62,677 nt of DNA from Conidiobolus incongruus B7586 (Eukaryota > Entomophthoromycota > Entomophthoromycetes > Entomophthorales > Conidiobolaceae). Below the pieces are notes generated by a model that worked only from the letters and a program-made list of their open reading frames with translations, was not told the origin of the DNA and made no database searches. Shown here one piece after another: positions 23,923 to 36,796 of the stretch (its first letter is position 1; each line of letters begins with the position of its first letter). The position numbers and the translations under genes were made by a program. The stretch covers positions 1-62,677 of the forward strand of contig JNEM01015345.1 of NCBI GenBank assembly GCA_000697335.1, written 5' to 3'.

Positions 23923-25834
23923 TTATTTGATAAGTTCCCTTCTCAAAATCTTGCCACTAGCACTCTTTGGAATCTTTTCAATAATTTCCAATCCACCTTT
24001 CAATTGTTTATAGTGAGCGACTTGACCATGAAGGAAATTCTTAACATCTTCAATAATTATATCTAAATCGGTGGCTTTGGGATCTTTGAGAGTGATATAT
24101 CCTTTGGGAACTTCTGAAAGATCATCTAATTTAACACCAATGACGCAGGCATCAGCAACTTTAGGGTGGGTGAGAAGGATTGACTCGAGTTCTGCTGGAG
24201 GTACTTGGAATCCCTTAACCTAAATACTGTTTTAATCAAACTAATCAACCTTATTTACAAAATAATATTTTTACCTTAATCAATTCTTTCAATCTATCAA
24301 CAACGTAAAAGTATCCTTCATTATTACAATAGCCAATATCACCAGTTCTCATAAATCCATCTTCATCAAAAATATCTTGAGTGGCCTTTTCATTCTTAAA
24401 GTATCCAATCATAACGTTAGGACCCTTCATTCTTATTTCTCCTCTTTCATTGGGACCCAAAGGTTTACCAGTGTCGATATCAACTACTCTAGCTTCCATA
24501 TTGGGTACTATAAAACCAACAGAACCAGGCTGAGAATCTCCAACAGGTAAGAAAAAGCCAACCGGACTCATTTCAGTCATACCTACATCGTATCAGTATT
24601 TTGTAAATTAATTAGTTTAAATAAAATTATTACCAAATCCTTGAGTAATATGAATATTAAATTTTTGTTTAATTTCAATTTCTAATTCCTTAGAAAGTGG
24701 AGCTGCTCCACTAACTAAGCATTTTAATTTTGAGATATCAAATTTAGCTACTATAGGATGCTAAAATATTTCATTTAGTTAATATAAGATATTAATATTA
24801 AATGTGTTTAATATATTTTAATACCTTAGCAATTGCAACAATAACAGGTGGAGCAACGAAACAGTTTTCAATTTCGTCAGTTTGAAGGATGGATAAAAAC
24901 TATGGGATTGATTAGTATCCAATTCATCTACTGCGTGATAGGTGTGGAAGTTACCTTAGGTAAATCAAATTTAGGTAAAAGTTTGGAACTGCAGAGATTG
25001 TGACAGATTGATAACATATCTGTCATCATCGCATAGCAGTGGAAGAAGGGTAAAATGGCAACAAACTTTTTTTCAGGTGAATAAAATTCATTTAAGCAGT
25101 GTTCTACCTGCATTAAATTGGAGACGAGGTTGTAGTGGCTGAGCATTACACCCTTGGGAACACCAGTGGTTCCTGAAGAAAATAAGATGGCAGCAATCTG
25201 TTTACGAGACTGGGTTGGATTGGTAAACTTGAGCTGAGGGTATTCTTCATTGCTGAGAATTTGGTTGAACGAAGGAATTTCATCATGGTCTTGAGAGGGC
25301 TCAGAATTCAAGAATAAAATTTTACAGTTTGATAATTGCTTGGTTTCCAAAGCTCTTTTAGCAGTTTCATAAAGTTCCGGAATTGTGAATAATACTTTGG
25401 GATTCACCTGCTCCATTAGATGTTTGAGTTCGGTGGATGTGTATACGTTGTTGACAGGACTTAAAATTGATCCTACAAATTGTTAGCTTAGTGCTAATGC
25501 CACAAAATCTAATGTACTCACCTAAGCTGTTAACAGCCAACATACAAGTAGCATAATGAATATGATTTGGAGAGAAAATGGCAACAACATCACCTTCTCT
25601 AATATTGAATTTGTGATAAAGACCGGAAGCAAGTTTTGGGATGTAACTTCTCAAGTTTTGGTGAGTAATGAAGTCATTGGTATTTGCATCGGTGAATACT
25701 GGATGATCCAAGCCATGATCCTTGTGAGGAGTATTGAGCACGTATTCAACTAAAGTTTGATCATTTGGAATATTGAGAGTGGGATGAGGAGATTTGAAAG
25801 TCTTGGTATTAGTATCGAAATGATTAATAGTCAT
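23923..25834 (-). CDS. 4-coumarate-CoA-ligase-like acyl-CoA synthetase, copy 1
   Basis: Member of the ANL adenylating family (4CL/luciferase branch) that would activate a carboxylic acid with ATP and join it to CoA. The true substrate cannot be told. Six exons: 25834-25522, 25472-24955, 24899-24825, 24760-24634, 24582-24275 and 24219-23933/23923; all GT...AG; 1638 nt, 545 residues, the usual length. The ATP-binding box SSGTTGVPKGVML, FFHCYAMMTDML, the SGAAPLSKELE segment, GFGMTEMSPVG, the GEIRMKGPNVM box, the hinge VDRLKELIKVKGFQV and the catalytic Lys of SASGKILRREL are all there. It ends in LIK without a peroxisomal signal, unlike copy 2. Exon sizes from exon 2 to exon 5 (518, 75, 127, 308) equal those of the other two copies. 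TATTTAAA lies 64-71 bp upstream. Confidence 0.92.
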
Positions 25835-28800
25835 GGTTTATAGTGTTATACAAAGCTTTAAATCATAGATAACAGTTAAGCTGGCTCTATATAAGCCTTT
25901 AAATACAAATCTGACAAATAGCCATAATCTCTTGAACTAATTCGTGATTATTCCTGTAACTCAAAGTAATTTTATTCCATAATTGGAAATAATTTTGAGG
26001 TTCGTAAATTGTGAAAATTTTCTTGTATAATTAAACTAAATGAATGTTCTATATTGAAACAAAATTAAAATTAAAATCATATTTATTATCAGCAATTCTT
26101 AATGAATTATAAGTGAATCTGAATTTAAATTAACTAAAAATTCTCATAATAAAAATTATTTGTATATATTTTTAGTTCATTTTTTAAAACATAAATTTCT
26201 AAATTATATATTCACATATAAATTAGAATATGTACATCTTAACATTAAATGATATAATAAAGACGATGCAGTTAATTTCTATAAAAATTTATAAATTTTA
26301 AAACATTAAATTATAAGTAGCTTATCAAAAATAAGCAACTTTAATAAACCTAAAAGTAGACTACCAACAAAATTTAAATCCTGGTTAGTAGCTCAATTAG
26401 TGGCAATAATGAATAACAATTCTTATTTTCCAAAAACTTGATATTACCTATAAAGTATAGTGATTCCATTTCAACAATACATTTTTAGGTTTTGGGAAAA
26501 ACTTTTGAAGTTATTTGATAAATTTAGATATATTAAGTGCATTTAATAAAATATATTTTAATATAAATTATATTATTCCAAATGATTTGATTGAATAATA
26601 TGACATTTATTAAAAAAAATCTTAAATTTTTTATTGGAATTCATATATGTTTCAATGTTTTTAAAATTTAAATTATAAAAATTGAATTAAAATTATATAT
26701 ATATTTTCACTTAACTCCTCACTTGTACTAGTAAAGTGGAATGAAATCTAGAATATAGTTAAGCTGGACATTAATTACTTAATTGAGATGGAATTTAATT
26801 TGGTCTCATTGTAGTTTACGAATTCAATCATAAATTATGGAATCAGATTATTAAAATATCCAAATTTAAACCACAATTAGAAATTAGATTTCCTACATAA
26901 ATTTAAATTTTTTAATATTATGAAATATAACTTGTATTTTAATATTATTTGCTATTGTAGTAGCAGAATCCAATTCCCTAAGATTGATATTAATCCCAAT
27001 TATCTCAATATTTGAAAAATATTACGATTTAATTATTGAATTAAAAATGATTAGACAATTGTAAAGTTTGTATTTTATGTTTTAATAATAGAAATATGGT
27101 TTGAAAGATAAATATATTATTATATAAATCGTATAGCTTTATTTAGTATAATGTACATATTTCTCCTATATGTAGTTATGGATTTCATCAATCACATTTC
27201 TACTATGAATTTGAAAAGGACTAATAAATGTATAAATAGACTTATGATTGGAAATTTCTATGTTGAACCTTGATTATTATAAAATCTGATATTTTATACC
27301 TACTTGTACCTATAAATTCAGTTAACCATTAATTTCATCATTATAAGACATTAAAACAATAAATATTATAGGATCTTTTAATTGTAAATAAAACCAATAT
27401 ATTTATTAAACTAGCAGTTATATATATATATGTATTCAAATTATTATCTATGAAATTCAATTCTAAAATTTAAATCTTTGAATTATTTTAAAATTAAATA
27501 ATTAAAATATATATGATTTATATGAGGCAGACTAATAAAAATAAGAGATATTAGTTTTTAATGGAATTTTAAACTATTGAGAATTTTTTTGAAAATAACT
27601 CTATAAATGATCAAAATATTTTGATAATATAATTAATATTTATGAAATAGTTATAATTATAGATTTTAGTTATAATAATGAATTATTATTAAATAAAGAT
27701 TTAATAGTTCAAAAAAATAATGATGATAATAAAGAAATATAACATATATAAACTATAAAAAGATTATAACTTATTATTTAAAAATTGTTAAGAGACTAGT
27801 TCTCTAAATTCTTATATATATTTCTATATAATTCAATCAACTATAAATTACATAATTAATTTATCCTTTTATAGCTAAATTAATTATATAAATAGCATTG
27901 AATTATTTAATAAACTAGGTTCTTCTTTTTTCCTCTCAATTCTTACTATTTCTTATCTTTTTCACTATTTCTAAAATTGAAACTATATTCTATCAATATT
28001 ATAGTATATTAGCATTACCTAATATAAATCTTAATATATCAGTTACTTATCCCAGTTTGAAGCTTAATTAAACTTTGTTTATATTTACACACTACAACCA
28101 CATTATAGTACCATATTCTGTGTCATGCTACTTTTGTATTAAAGTCTTCCTCTATACTATATTGTTATTTTACCACCACACTTATAAAAATAATATATAA
28201 AAATTTATTAAATTGATATTTATTAGCTAAATTTATATATTTAATATTATATGGTCTTTTTATTATTATATTTTTAATATTAATAGTTATAACTGATTAA
28301 ATTAAAAGAGTTAATTTATGATTAAAAAAAGTCAGGAAATATATGAACTAGATAAAAAAATTAATTTATTTATTCTAAGTTATAATTATAATTTAAAAAA
28401 TTAATTAATTAAGGATATTACTCAAAAAATTATTATATTACTTTTGAATTTTTTAAATAATTAATAATTAATTAAATTACAGATAAAATAAAGGCTAATT
28501 ATCTATAAAATATATATCTAATATATAGTTTTTATTTTGATAATTTGACTATAAATTAAATTATAAATATATTTATTTTATTGATTTATATTGACAGTTT
28601 TTATATTATAATATTTCATATCCAAGAGAGCTTTTAATATATTATTATTAAAATAAAAACTAAGATTATGAAATATCTCCTAGTTTAATACAACTGACTT
28701 TAATTCTATTATATATATTTATTTAATCTGAATTTTATTTTAATTTATTTATTTTGAATTTTAAATTACAGAAGGATTAAAATTAATTTCATCATAAATA

Positions 28801-29321
28801 AAGACAAATTGAAACATAACTAATGATATATCCTATTTAAAAATCATCTCATAAAGTATTCAAATATAAAAATAAATTTTATTAAGTATGACTATTCCTA
28901 TGAAATTTTTAACTATTTGAATTAAATATATTTTAAAATTAATTATTTGATTTTTTTGATAATTGTTAATTATAAAAAAATATATTTTAAAATTTTAAAT
29001 AATATAGATTATTATTCATTCTATTTGATGACTAAAGTTTCATTTGAATTAATTAACAGTTATAATATTCGATTAATAATCTATATTTCGAAATAATAAT
29101 ATAAAAAATATATTAAATTCAGTTTCGTAATAGTTATAAGATTAGTTTGATTAAAAAGTCAATATATATTACTGTTGACTCTATATAATAATAAAAATAA
29201 AAACTATATATCCATTAAATACTGATTTTTTTTGAAATCAAATTAAAATATTTTTTTCAAATATTCAGAATATTCATCAAAAGACATAATAAAAAATAAA
29301 TCCCAAAGATATTCCAAATAC
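25835..29321. other. Long AT-rich spacer, possible old repeat near 27.8-28.3 kb
   Basis: No intact gene. Around 27785-28200 the strand becomes pyrimidine-rich and begins with TGTTAAGAGACTAGTTCTCT, with a TATATAAATAGCATTG stretch near 27885. This is LTR-like in style, but I found no second copy in the window and no target duplication, so it is left unclassified. The rest is A/T sequence. Confidence 0.4.
25898..25905 (-). promoter_or_regulatory. Possible TATA element of 4CL-like gene 1
   Basis: TATTTAAA on the minus strand, 64-71 bp before the ATG; a second candidate, TTATATAG, lies at 25887-25894. Chance is a real alternative in this base composition. Confidence 0.3.
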
Positions 29322-29383
29322 TATATTATATTATATTATATTATATTATATTATATTATATTATATTATATTATATTATATTA
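29322..29383. repeat. (ATATT)n pentanucleotide microsatellite
   Basis: About twelve near-perfect tandem TATTA units, the longest non-dinucleotide simple repeat in the window. It is probably length-polymorphic. Confidence 0.9.
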
Positions 29384-29574
29384 AATATTAGTTCAATGAG
29401 TAATTGTAATTTTACTAGGATAATATCAATTTAGTTATTTCCATAAATTACATAAAAAACTTTTGATCTAAAAAATACAGCAAAACCAATCTTAAAATAT
29501 TTAATAATTAAAATGATTTGAATTTCATTAAATATGACAACGATAAATGTTTCAATTTAAAATAAGTATGAATT

Positions 29575-30200
29575 CATAGTGATATGTTTGACTCTGTCAA
29601 TCATTTCCATTTCTTCAATGGAAACCAACCAGTTTTAAATTTGGAAAAATTGAATTCAGTAGGGACACTTGAAGATGCAGATACCAATTCCTAACCTCAG
29701 TTCCAATGCATAATCCAAACAATTTATAAAATTAAAAAAACTAACCAATTTTAATTAATATAATTTGATTTAAATGATTGAAAATCGTCACAATCTTTCA
29801 GTATTGACCAGTTTGCTTAGAAGTGCACCTAGATTCTCTTAGAATGTTAAGATATATAACTTTCCCTAATCAATTGGCCAAGACGCACGATAACGATCTC
29901 ACACAAGTTGCATCGAGCATAAAAGTTAATTCTGCCACAAACATATGAATGGTCACCTTTCTACTTTTTATTGTCTACTATTAACTCCTAATAAACCATC
30001 CATACACTGAATCCTCTCAAAAACAATGTTTGATCTAACATTAATGCCAATTCACTAGGGACCATTCGAATCGACACTCGCACAACTAATCGTTGCCCAA
30101 GTTATCGAATATTAACCTCTCGTCATCAGCAACTTAATTCGGATCATAATAGCTGGAATACTTCAACGTATTACTAATGCTCAGTTTCCCAATTTGCTAA
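29575..30200. other. Unexplained island of higher complexity
   Basis: About 600 bp with markedly more G and C than the spacers around it, just downstream of UTP6. No frame stays open on either strand. Longer stretches are seen on the plus strand near 30028-30200 (SNLIRIIIAGILQRITNAQ) and near 29830-29940 (YITFPNQLAKTHDNDLTQV), in different frames. It has no second copy in the window. It could be a decayed gene, an old repeat or a non-coding RNA locus. Confidence 0.4.
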
Positions 30201-30363
30201 CTTCAATAAAAATCAATTTATAATATATAACCCTGATAAAGTTATAATTAAGCGAAATGTAATAATAATAATAATAATAATAATAGAGTGAATAAATTAA
30301 TTGGATAAGATTATAGATAAATTATAATAATAAAGAATTTATTTAATTCTATTTCTATATAAG

Positions 30364-33022
30364 TTAGTGAGTAGTGATAACTACCTCACTGTCAAACCTA
30401 TCAAAATCTTTGGAAGTATGCGATTGTTTGAGGTAGTCCGTGTACAATGTTTGAAGGTGGCTAAATTCCTTAGTTCCTAAGTGTTGTTTGGCTCGATTGA
30501 GAACTTGAGCACTAAGGGAATGTTGCTTCATGTCGTTGAGGAAGGTGAGGTAATCGTACCAGAGATCTAAATCAAATTCTATTAGCTTAATATATATTGA
30601 ATACATGATAAATTGTTACCAATTGGATCTTGTCTAATTGCAAGATTTTTAAGTGCTAATTCATAAAGATGAGAAATTTTCTTAATCCATTCTTTCACCT
30701 GAGTGTCGACTTTGCGCTCATGGTGCCATAAGAATCCAGGTCGAATGTCTTTGACGTTCTTTTCGGATTGGTCATAATATGATGCAAGTTCTAATGAGAT
30801 CCAATGCTGGTAGTGATTATTAGTGAAGGGGATCTTCTTGGTTAATCTAAACAACAATCAATCAATTCATTCAATAGTAATAATGTTAATAATGTTTACT
30901 TTTGACATAATTCTCTAACTCTAACAATACCAAAATTATCAAAGTACCAATTTAAACAATTTGTAAATAATTTCAATTGAATGTTAGTTAATCTATAAAT
31001 TTCCTCATGCGATTTCGTGATAGATTTGGAAGATTTGGAATAACAATCCTAAATTCCAATTAATATAGATAAAAGTTGAGAAAGCGTATTAGTTACTTGG
31101 AATAAATCTTCAACTTCGGTGGAGGAGTTTTCAGCATGGATAGTTTCAAGTTTGAGATTCCAATAACTTTCCCATAATTCTTCCTCAAGTGTATTAAATT
31201 TCAAAGCTTTTTCAATTAATTTTAATTTTTCATCTTTATCTAAATCTAATTGATTAATCAAATAATTAATATATAAATGTATAATATAGGTACCTTCATC
31301 ATCCACCAATTCCAATCTAGTCAACCAAAAAGTTAAATTTTCAGGATATTTTTCGTTTGCTAAAATGCTCAATTCCAAAGCTAAAAAAATTATTAATTAC
31401 AATTTCATAATTAAAATATCAAAAAATTTACCTAATTCAGTATCTTTCAAAACTTCTACACTAAAATTCAAAAAATAATCCAAAGTAAATTCGTTAAAAT
31501 AACCAATGTCCAAATCTCTTAATTGTTTTAACACTTGATTCAATTTTAGTATAAAAAAAGATTTCTAAATTAATGATTAATCAATATAACTCATAGCCAC
31601 AAATAAGAATTTACCAATTTTGGACTCTTGGTAATAGTGAATTGATTATTTAAAAATTTTATAAAACATTCAAATAATTTTGGTGAAGGTTTTAAGCTTA
31701 AAATATCATGATATTGTTGAAGTGTTGCTTTTAACTTGGTGGGGTAAGTTTCATGAGTTTGTGATAAGGTGTCCAAATCTTTACGGATTGTGATATCAAT
31801 AGCTTCAGGTTCTTCTTGAAAATCTTTTTCGATACTTTGAAATATTAATAATAATATAATTGAATCATTCACAATTTTTTTACCTCTCGTAAATTTGATC
31901 CATTACAGAACTAAGGTTAGGGAAAGGGTGTAAAATTTCCAAAAATTGAATTCGGAATTGAATATCGTTAGGAATAGCTACATTGAAGTTAATTGAATGA
32001 ATTATTAAGAATTTGGTAGGATTTACTTTTAGTGGCATTTTTATAAATGATTTTAGGTAGTAAACCTTTCATAAAATCACTGTCATTATCTAAACTTTTG
32101 ATCACCTCTTCACTTAATGAAATAGGCTCCTAAATTCCAATTATTAGATTGCCGTTTTAGTTTAGAACCGTGTATTGCTACCTTGTGAACCAATTGATCC
32201 TCCGTAGTATCGGGTAAAGCGATCATATCGTCAGTTTCTACCACTTCTTCCTTGACCTGAGTTCCCTTAGTAATCAACTCCCTACGAATTCTAATCTTTT
32301 CAACGTATTTGATCTCCAGTCGGAAGTACTCCAACCACAATTTCTGATTTTGGGGATCCATACGAATACTGCGTTGCATTAAAGCTAATTCAATGTTAAT
32401 GATTGTAATTAAATAGTAGGGATGAATTACCTCTGGCAGCTGACATATTCAAATTTTGAGAAAATTCAAATTGACTAGCTAAAATCCAAATTGTAGCATT
32501 TCTTGGGTGAAATTGTAAAGCTCTAAAATCTAATTAATTTCATCTTAATCATCAAATCAAATTATATCTAAATTACCTCGAGTAAATTTTAGAACATAAT
32601 TTTGTACTACCAGAGCACATACAGTACTCAATATAACTCAACCATAATTTTATATCATCTCGGAATTTCAATAGAGCTCTCTCAAACAAATTAAAAATTC
32701 TTTTTTGGATACTGAAATCACTCAAACTGGTCTTAGCACCAGGTTGGAGACGTTGTTTACGTGATTTTCTTAAAGCATCCAACTGGATTTCATATTCAAT
32801 ATATTTTAGGAAGTCTTTGATATGGGGTTGTCTACGTTTTAATTGGTATTCGAAATGCGTTCTCTTTTTTATTATAATATTAATTTCTTCCTATATAAAA
32901 GGTTAATTAAATTGACTTCTGGAAATTAGGAATATTATTACTTGATTAAATAAATTACGTAATTTCAAATCTTCCAACTCGGGTAACATTCCTTCGAGTT
33001 GGAGTTGAATTACTTCTGCCAT
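30364..33022 (-). CDS. UTP6: U3 snoRNP / small-subunit processome protein UTP6
   Basis: HAT-repeat protein of the small-subunit processome, needed with U3 snoRNA for 18S rRNA maturation in the nucleolus. I place twelve exons: 33022-32942, 32890-32577, 32522-32431, 32384-32182, 32129-32027, 31977-31884, 31834-31615, 31564-31432, 31380-31097, 31048-30900, 30846-30620 and 30578-30364. They total 2115 nt and 704 residues in one frame. The N-terminus (MAEVIQLQLEGMLPELEDL, then KRTHFEYQLKRR) is diagnostic of UTP6, followed by HAT motifs such as LWLSYIEYCM, ALQFHPRNATIWILASQFEF, AARALMQRSIRMDPQNQKLW and LWYDYLTFLND. It is longer than yeast (440) and human (597) UTP6, mainly in the C-terminal half, and a few of the C-terminal junctions are less certain. 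Coilin lies two genes upstream on the same strand. Confidence 0.88.
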
Positions 33023-33422
33023 ATTGAATTATTAGTATTAATCTATAAAATTTTTAACTCTATTTATTATTATTATATTTTTTATTAATAATATTTAAAA
33101 ATTTTTGAAGGAACAAAAATTTATAATAAATTCAAGTTTCAAAAAATTATGGGATTTAAAGGAATAACAGAAATTTAAACTCTTGTAACAATCTCCAAAT
33201 AAAACAAATTACATTATTTACACTTTATAAAATTGCCATTTTAATATTTACCTGTCAAATTGTTGATATTTTTAATTATTAAATTATATATATATATATA
33301 TATATTAACAAAAGTTAAATTCTTACTATGTTTGAATTTTATTCATATCATAATAAAAAAATTTTTAATTTAAATCAAAAAACAGTACACAATATCAATT
33401 ACAACGGTTGATACGACCTAAA

Positions 33423-34465
33423 CTAAACCGAGTTGGGTGGATGATCCAATATATTAAATTTTACCCTAAATAATTCCGCATTCGAGTCTATCACATTACC
33501 ATCGGAATTTGCACCACTCGTCTTCCTACGACTTAATCTCTTCCGCCTAGACTCAGTCGATTTGGCGGTAGTCGTCTTATTCAAATCGTCCAACCTTCTG
33601 ATATACTTCTTCCCACTACCAGATTTCAACAGTCTTTGCTTGATTTCGGAAGTGATTAAATTGCTGAGGGAATCGGATGATGTGGATATGTAATTTAATT
33701 TCTATTAAAACGTTAATAATAAAAATGAAATTTGGTAGATTTAATATTACATCACTAAGAGGTATCAAATTCTTGAAAATACTGTTCATAGTTTCCAATT
33801 GATCTTCATCAATTGTATCAATTTCTCCAGTTTCTATGATAACTCATGATCAATATCACAAAATTCATCATCATATAAATCAAAAATTCCTGATAATATA
33901 TTAGATAGTTTAGCATACTTTGACTCCAACTTGAACAAATTTAATATTGAAAGGGATTGGTTCATAAATAATTGACTGTAAGCTTCGAGATACTTCTGTC
34001 TCAATCTTGCAACTTCCAAAGTGAGTGGATCATTCTCGTCCATGAGTTCCATAACTCGATTCAATAGATTATGATCTAAGTTTTGAACTTCTAAAAATTT
34101 ATTAGTATTGAATTTGGGACTCTGGATTGGAAAGTACATAATTCGTTTTCTTCAACAGTTTTATTAAAATCTACACCCTGGATTTGATAATTTCCTGAAG
34201 TTTGCTGAAAAATGCGTTCTGAACACTACCATCCCTGATTAATACAATGTCATTAACAATTCACAATAATTGCCTTTTCCATTAACAATTTCACTACTTT
34301 GATTTATTTCTTGGCTAATTTTTTATCACTTATTAAATTAGTTTGAAATTCCAGCGGGTATAAATGTTGTTGATATAAGGTTTCAATATGATTGAGCAAG
34401 TTCGTGCAAACGTAGTGAAAATCGAATTAAGTGTTCAGTTGGAGTTTAGGGATATCGTTGCCCAT
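33423..34465 (-). pseudogene. NSL1/Mis14-like kinetochore (MIND complex) gene, frame-broken
   Basis: Coding-like sequence between coilin and UTP6 that cannot be read as one frame. It opens MGNDIPKLQLNT then stop, FDFHYVCTNLLNHIETL; continues in another frame with VQNAFFSKLQ, then VDFNKTVEENEL; then the clean segment 34139-33840 with NLDHNLLNRVMELMDEN and DPLTLEVARLRQ; shifts again before IDTIDEDQLETMNSIF; and, after a good GT...AG intron (about 33729-33678), ends in a basic tail and stop at 33423. The LDxxLxxRV...LTLEVARLRQ pattern matches Nsl1 of the MIND kinetochore complex (yeast: DLDLNEQVRK...VKVAQLRQ). At least one in-frame stop and three frame changes are present, while both neighbours are clean. 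It is either a dead copy, a gene with misjudged introns, or a local assembly fault. The identity is moderate. Confidence 0.5.
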
Positions 34466-34593
34466 TTTCTTTAAATTTAAATTTTTAATTTTGAAGTATT
34501 TGTAGTGGTTAATTTAAAAAGTTTGATGAATTGAAAATTATTATGGGATAAATATGATATAACTCAGTGGTCATTTGCTTATCACTAATAATT

Positions 34594-36057
34594 TTATTCA
34601 ATGTCAATTAATTTCAACTCTACTAAACTATCCTTCCAAACCACTTTCACATTGCTGGAACTCTCAGTCACATATTCTATTTCAATGCCTTCTTCGCTGT
34701 AGATACGTTGACGTTCTTTCCTTCTTTCGTCGTACTTGTTTGTAAAGTGCTCATTTTCTTCATGATCCACCGGTTCAAGGTCTAGGTGGATTGTTACTTC
34801 CCCTGTACTCGCTTCGAATTGTGTTATAGTCCCGGTTTGATAGTTGGAAAGGCCGGGGCACCCGTCAACTATGGTCCATTCTTTGAATGCAATGCGAGTG
34901 TTGCTAACGGGGGTCCATTCTGTGGTGTTGACAGTTGGAAGTAAGTCCAATTCTGATGGTGTGAGTTTGGGATGAGACGATTTCATTTGGTGGTAGGATA
35001 TTGTTTGGGATTGGGTCAAGTCTTGAGATTTTGAATTCGTAACTGGAACCTCGCTGTGGTGATTATTTATAGTGGACTCTACTAAGGGGGATTGGTTTTG
35101 AACTTGTGTGATTTCATCTTTGTAGACCGTAGTTGAAAGAACTGTATACGGAGACTCTTGGGAAGAATTTGGAATTTCCAATTGATTGCCAACTGATTGC
35201 GATTTTGACGACTTTTCTTTCTTGTGCTTCTTTTCTTTCTTGTCCTTTTTGGTTTGGGAAATTTCAGAGATCGTAGAGCTTAGTTCTTGATTTTCGTTCG
35301 ATCCATTGTATTCTGAATGATTCGATTTTTCTAAATGATTTAAAATTAGTCAAATCATAATAAAATTCTTTTCATAAATCTTACTGGTTTTATCTTTCTT
35401 ACTCTTCTTATCTTCTTTTTCCTTCTGAGATTTAATAGGTGTAGATTGCTTGATATCAAAAGCTCCTTCCACCACATGGTCAGCACTCTGACCAAAATCC
35501 AGAGTAATATCATTATTTTCAATATGAGAGAGATTATGACTCTGTCCCAACTTTGGTACCTTGATAGCTTTCAATTCCTCCCGCATCAACTTCTCCTTAA
35601 TCCTCTTTTTTAAATTGGTGCGTTGAGCTTTCGTCAAATTGCTGTTGAGACTCAATTTGGAGTTTGGTAACAATTGTTTCACCAGTTGGTCACCCTCTTC
35701 TCCACTGAATTTCAAAGGAAGCGTCTGATTTGGTTGAAAGTTTGTTATAATGGAATAATTTTGAGTTGGTGTTATAGTACTAAAGTTGTGAACTTGCGAT
35801 ACTTGATGATGAATGAATTGTTTTACTACTACTTCGTCACCTTCCTTCAATACTTTATTTAGTGGAGTATCTTTTAATAATTCGAAATCATCTAATTCTA
35901 CAACACAATTACTTAATGTATCAAGAGGAATACTTAAATTTTTTTGAATAAATTCAAATAAATCTAATATAGTAACGAATTCTTTATCACCAGGTAAAGG
36001 ATACCAAAATTTTTTAGTTATAGAATTCAGTTTTAAAATAATTTTAATTTTAAACAT
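34594..36057 (-). CDS. COIL: Coilin, Cajal-body scaffold protein
   Basis: Marker and scaffold of Cajal bodies, where snRNPs and snoRNPs mature. Two exons, 36057-35385 and 35330-34594, total 1410 nt and 469 residues; the intron has GTAAGA...TTTAG ends. The N-terminal coilin domain (about 1-82) is seen as a ubiquitin-like fold with FWYPLPGDKEF, ILDLFEFIQKNL and LLKDTPLNKVLKEGDEV. The middle is low-complexity, with Lys/Glu clusters (residues about 210-260, KKEKKHKKEK) fit for nuclear import. The C-terminal atypical Tudor domain (about 360-469) matches animal and plant coilin: RIAFKEW, NYQTGTITQF, GEVTIHLDLE, and VKVVWKDSLVELKLI. Yeasts lack coilin, so its presence argues for an early-diverging fungus. 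It heads a minus-strand run with the NSL1-like gene 129 bp downstream and UTP6 after that. Confidence 0.85.
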
Positions 36058-36796
36058 TAGTTGAATTGTATATTTGAATATATTTCAATAAATATAGATA
36101 TATTAAAATTTGGGATTTGAATGTGATATTTAATTGATATGGGTAGTCATTAAGTTCAAGTTTGGATTGGAATAATCAATTTAGACTATAATTAATTAAA
36201 TTTAAATTTATGGGACTGTAGAAAATTTTGAAAATTATATTTTAGTGATTCAAAATATTAATCATTGAATTAATCTCAGTAAAATTTAAATACTGTATTT
36301 TTCAAATATATTTACGATTTCACTAATTACCTATTGATAATTTATCAAATATTGTTCAATCTATTAATTATTGATAAAAAATTTTCTTATTAATTTTTTC
36401 AGATGCTATTATATATATAATAGTTGTAAAATGATCAGAATTTCTAAACTTGTAAACTTCCAAATAACAAATAATAAAATTTTTATCAAAATTTTTTATT
36501 TTTAAATCCAATTTGTTTAAATTGATATCATTTATGATTTCAATATTATTAAAAAAACTCTTATTGAATTTAATCAAAATTAAAAAATTATAATAATTAA
36601 TATAATATTATTTGAAATAAATATTAATTGTTAAAAATAATTTGATAATATTTTATTTAATACAATTATTAAAATTTATTAATTTTTAAATGAATTTCAA
36701 ATTTACAAAATAAAGAGGATATTAAATTATATTGAGTTGTAGCATGTTTAAACAAATATATATCTATATATTTAATGAATAATATCGAACTACACC
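36058..36796. other. AT-rich spacer
   Basis: Upstream of coilin and downstream of the 4CL pseudogene. Nothing recognised; the short minus frame at 36368-36577 is low-complexity Asn/Lys/Ile. Confidence 0.55.

Noticed and set aside
27785-28300. Possible third LTR family, beginning TGTTAAGAGACTAG
   Set aside because: Pyrimidine-rich and LTR-like in style, but no second copy, no matching end and no target duplication in the window.
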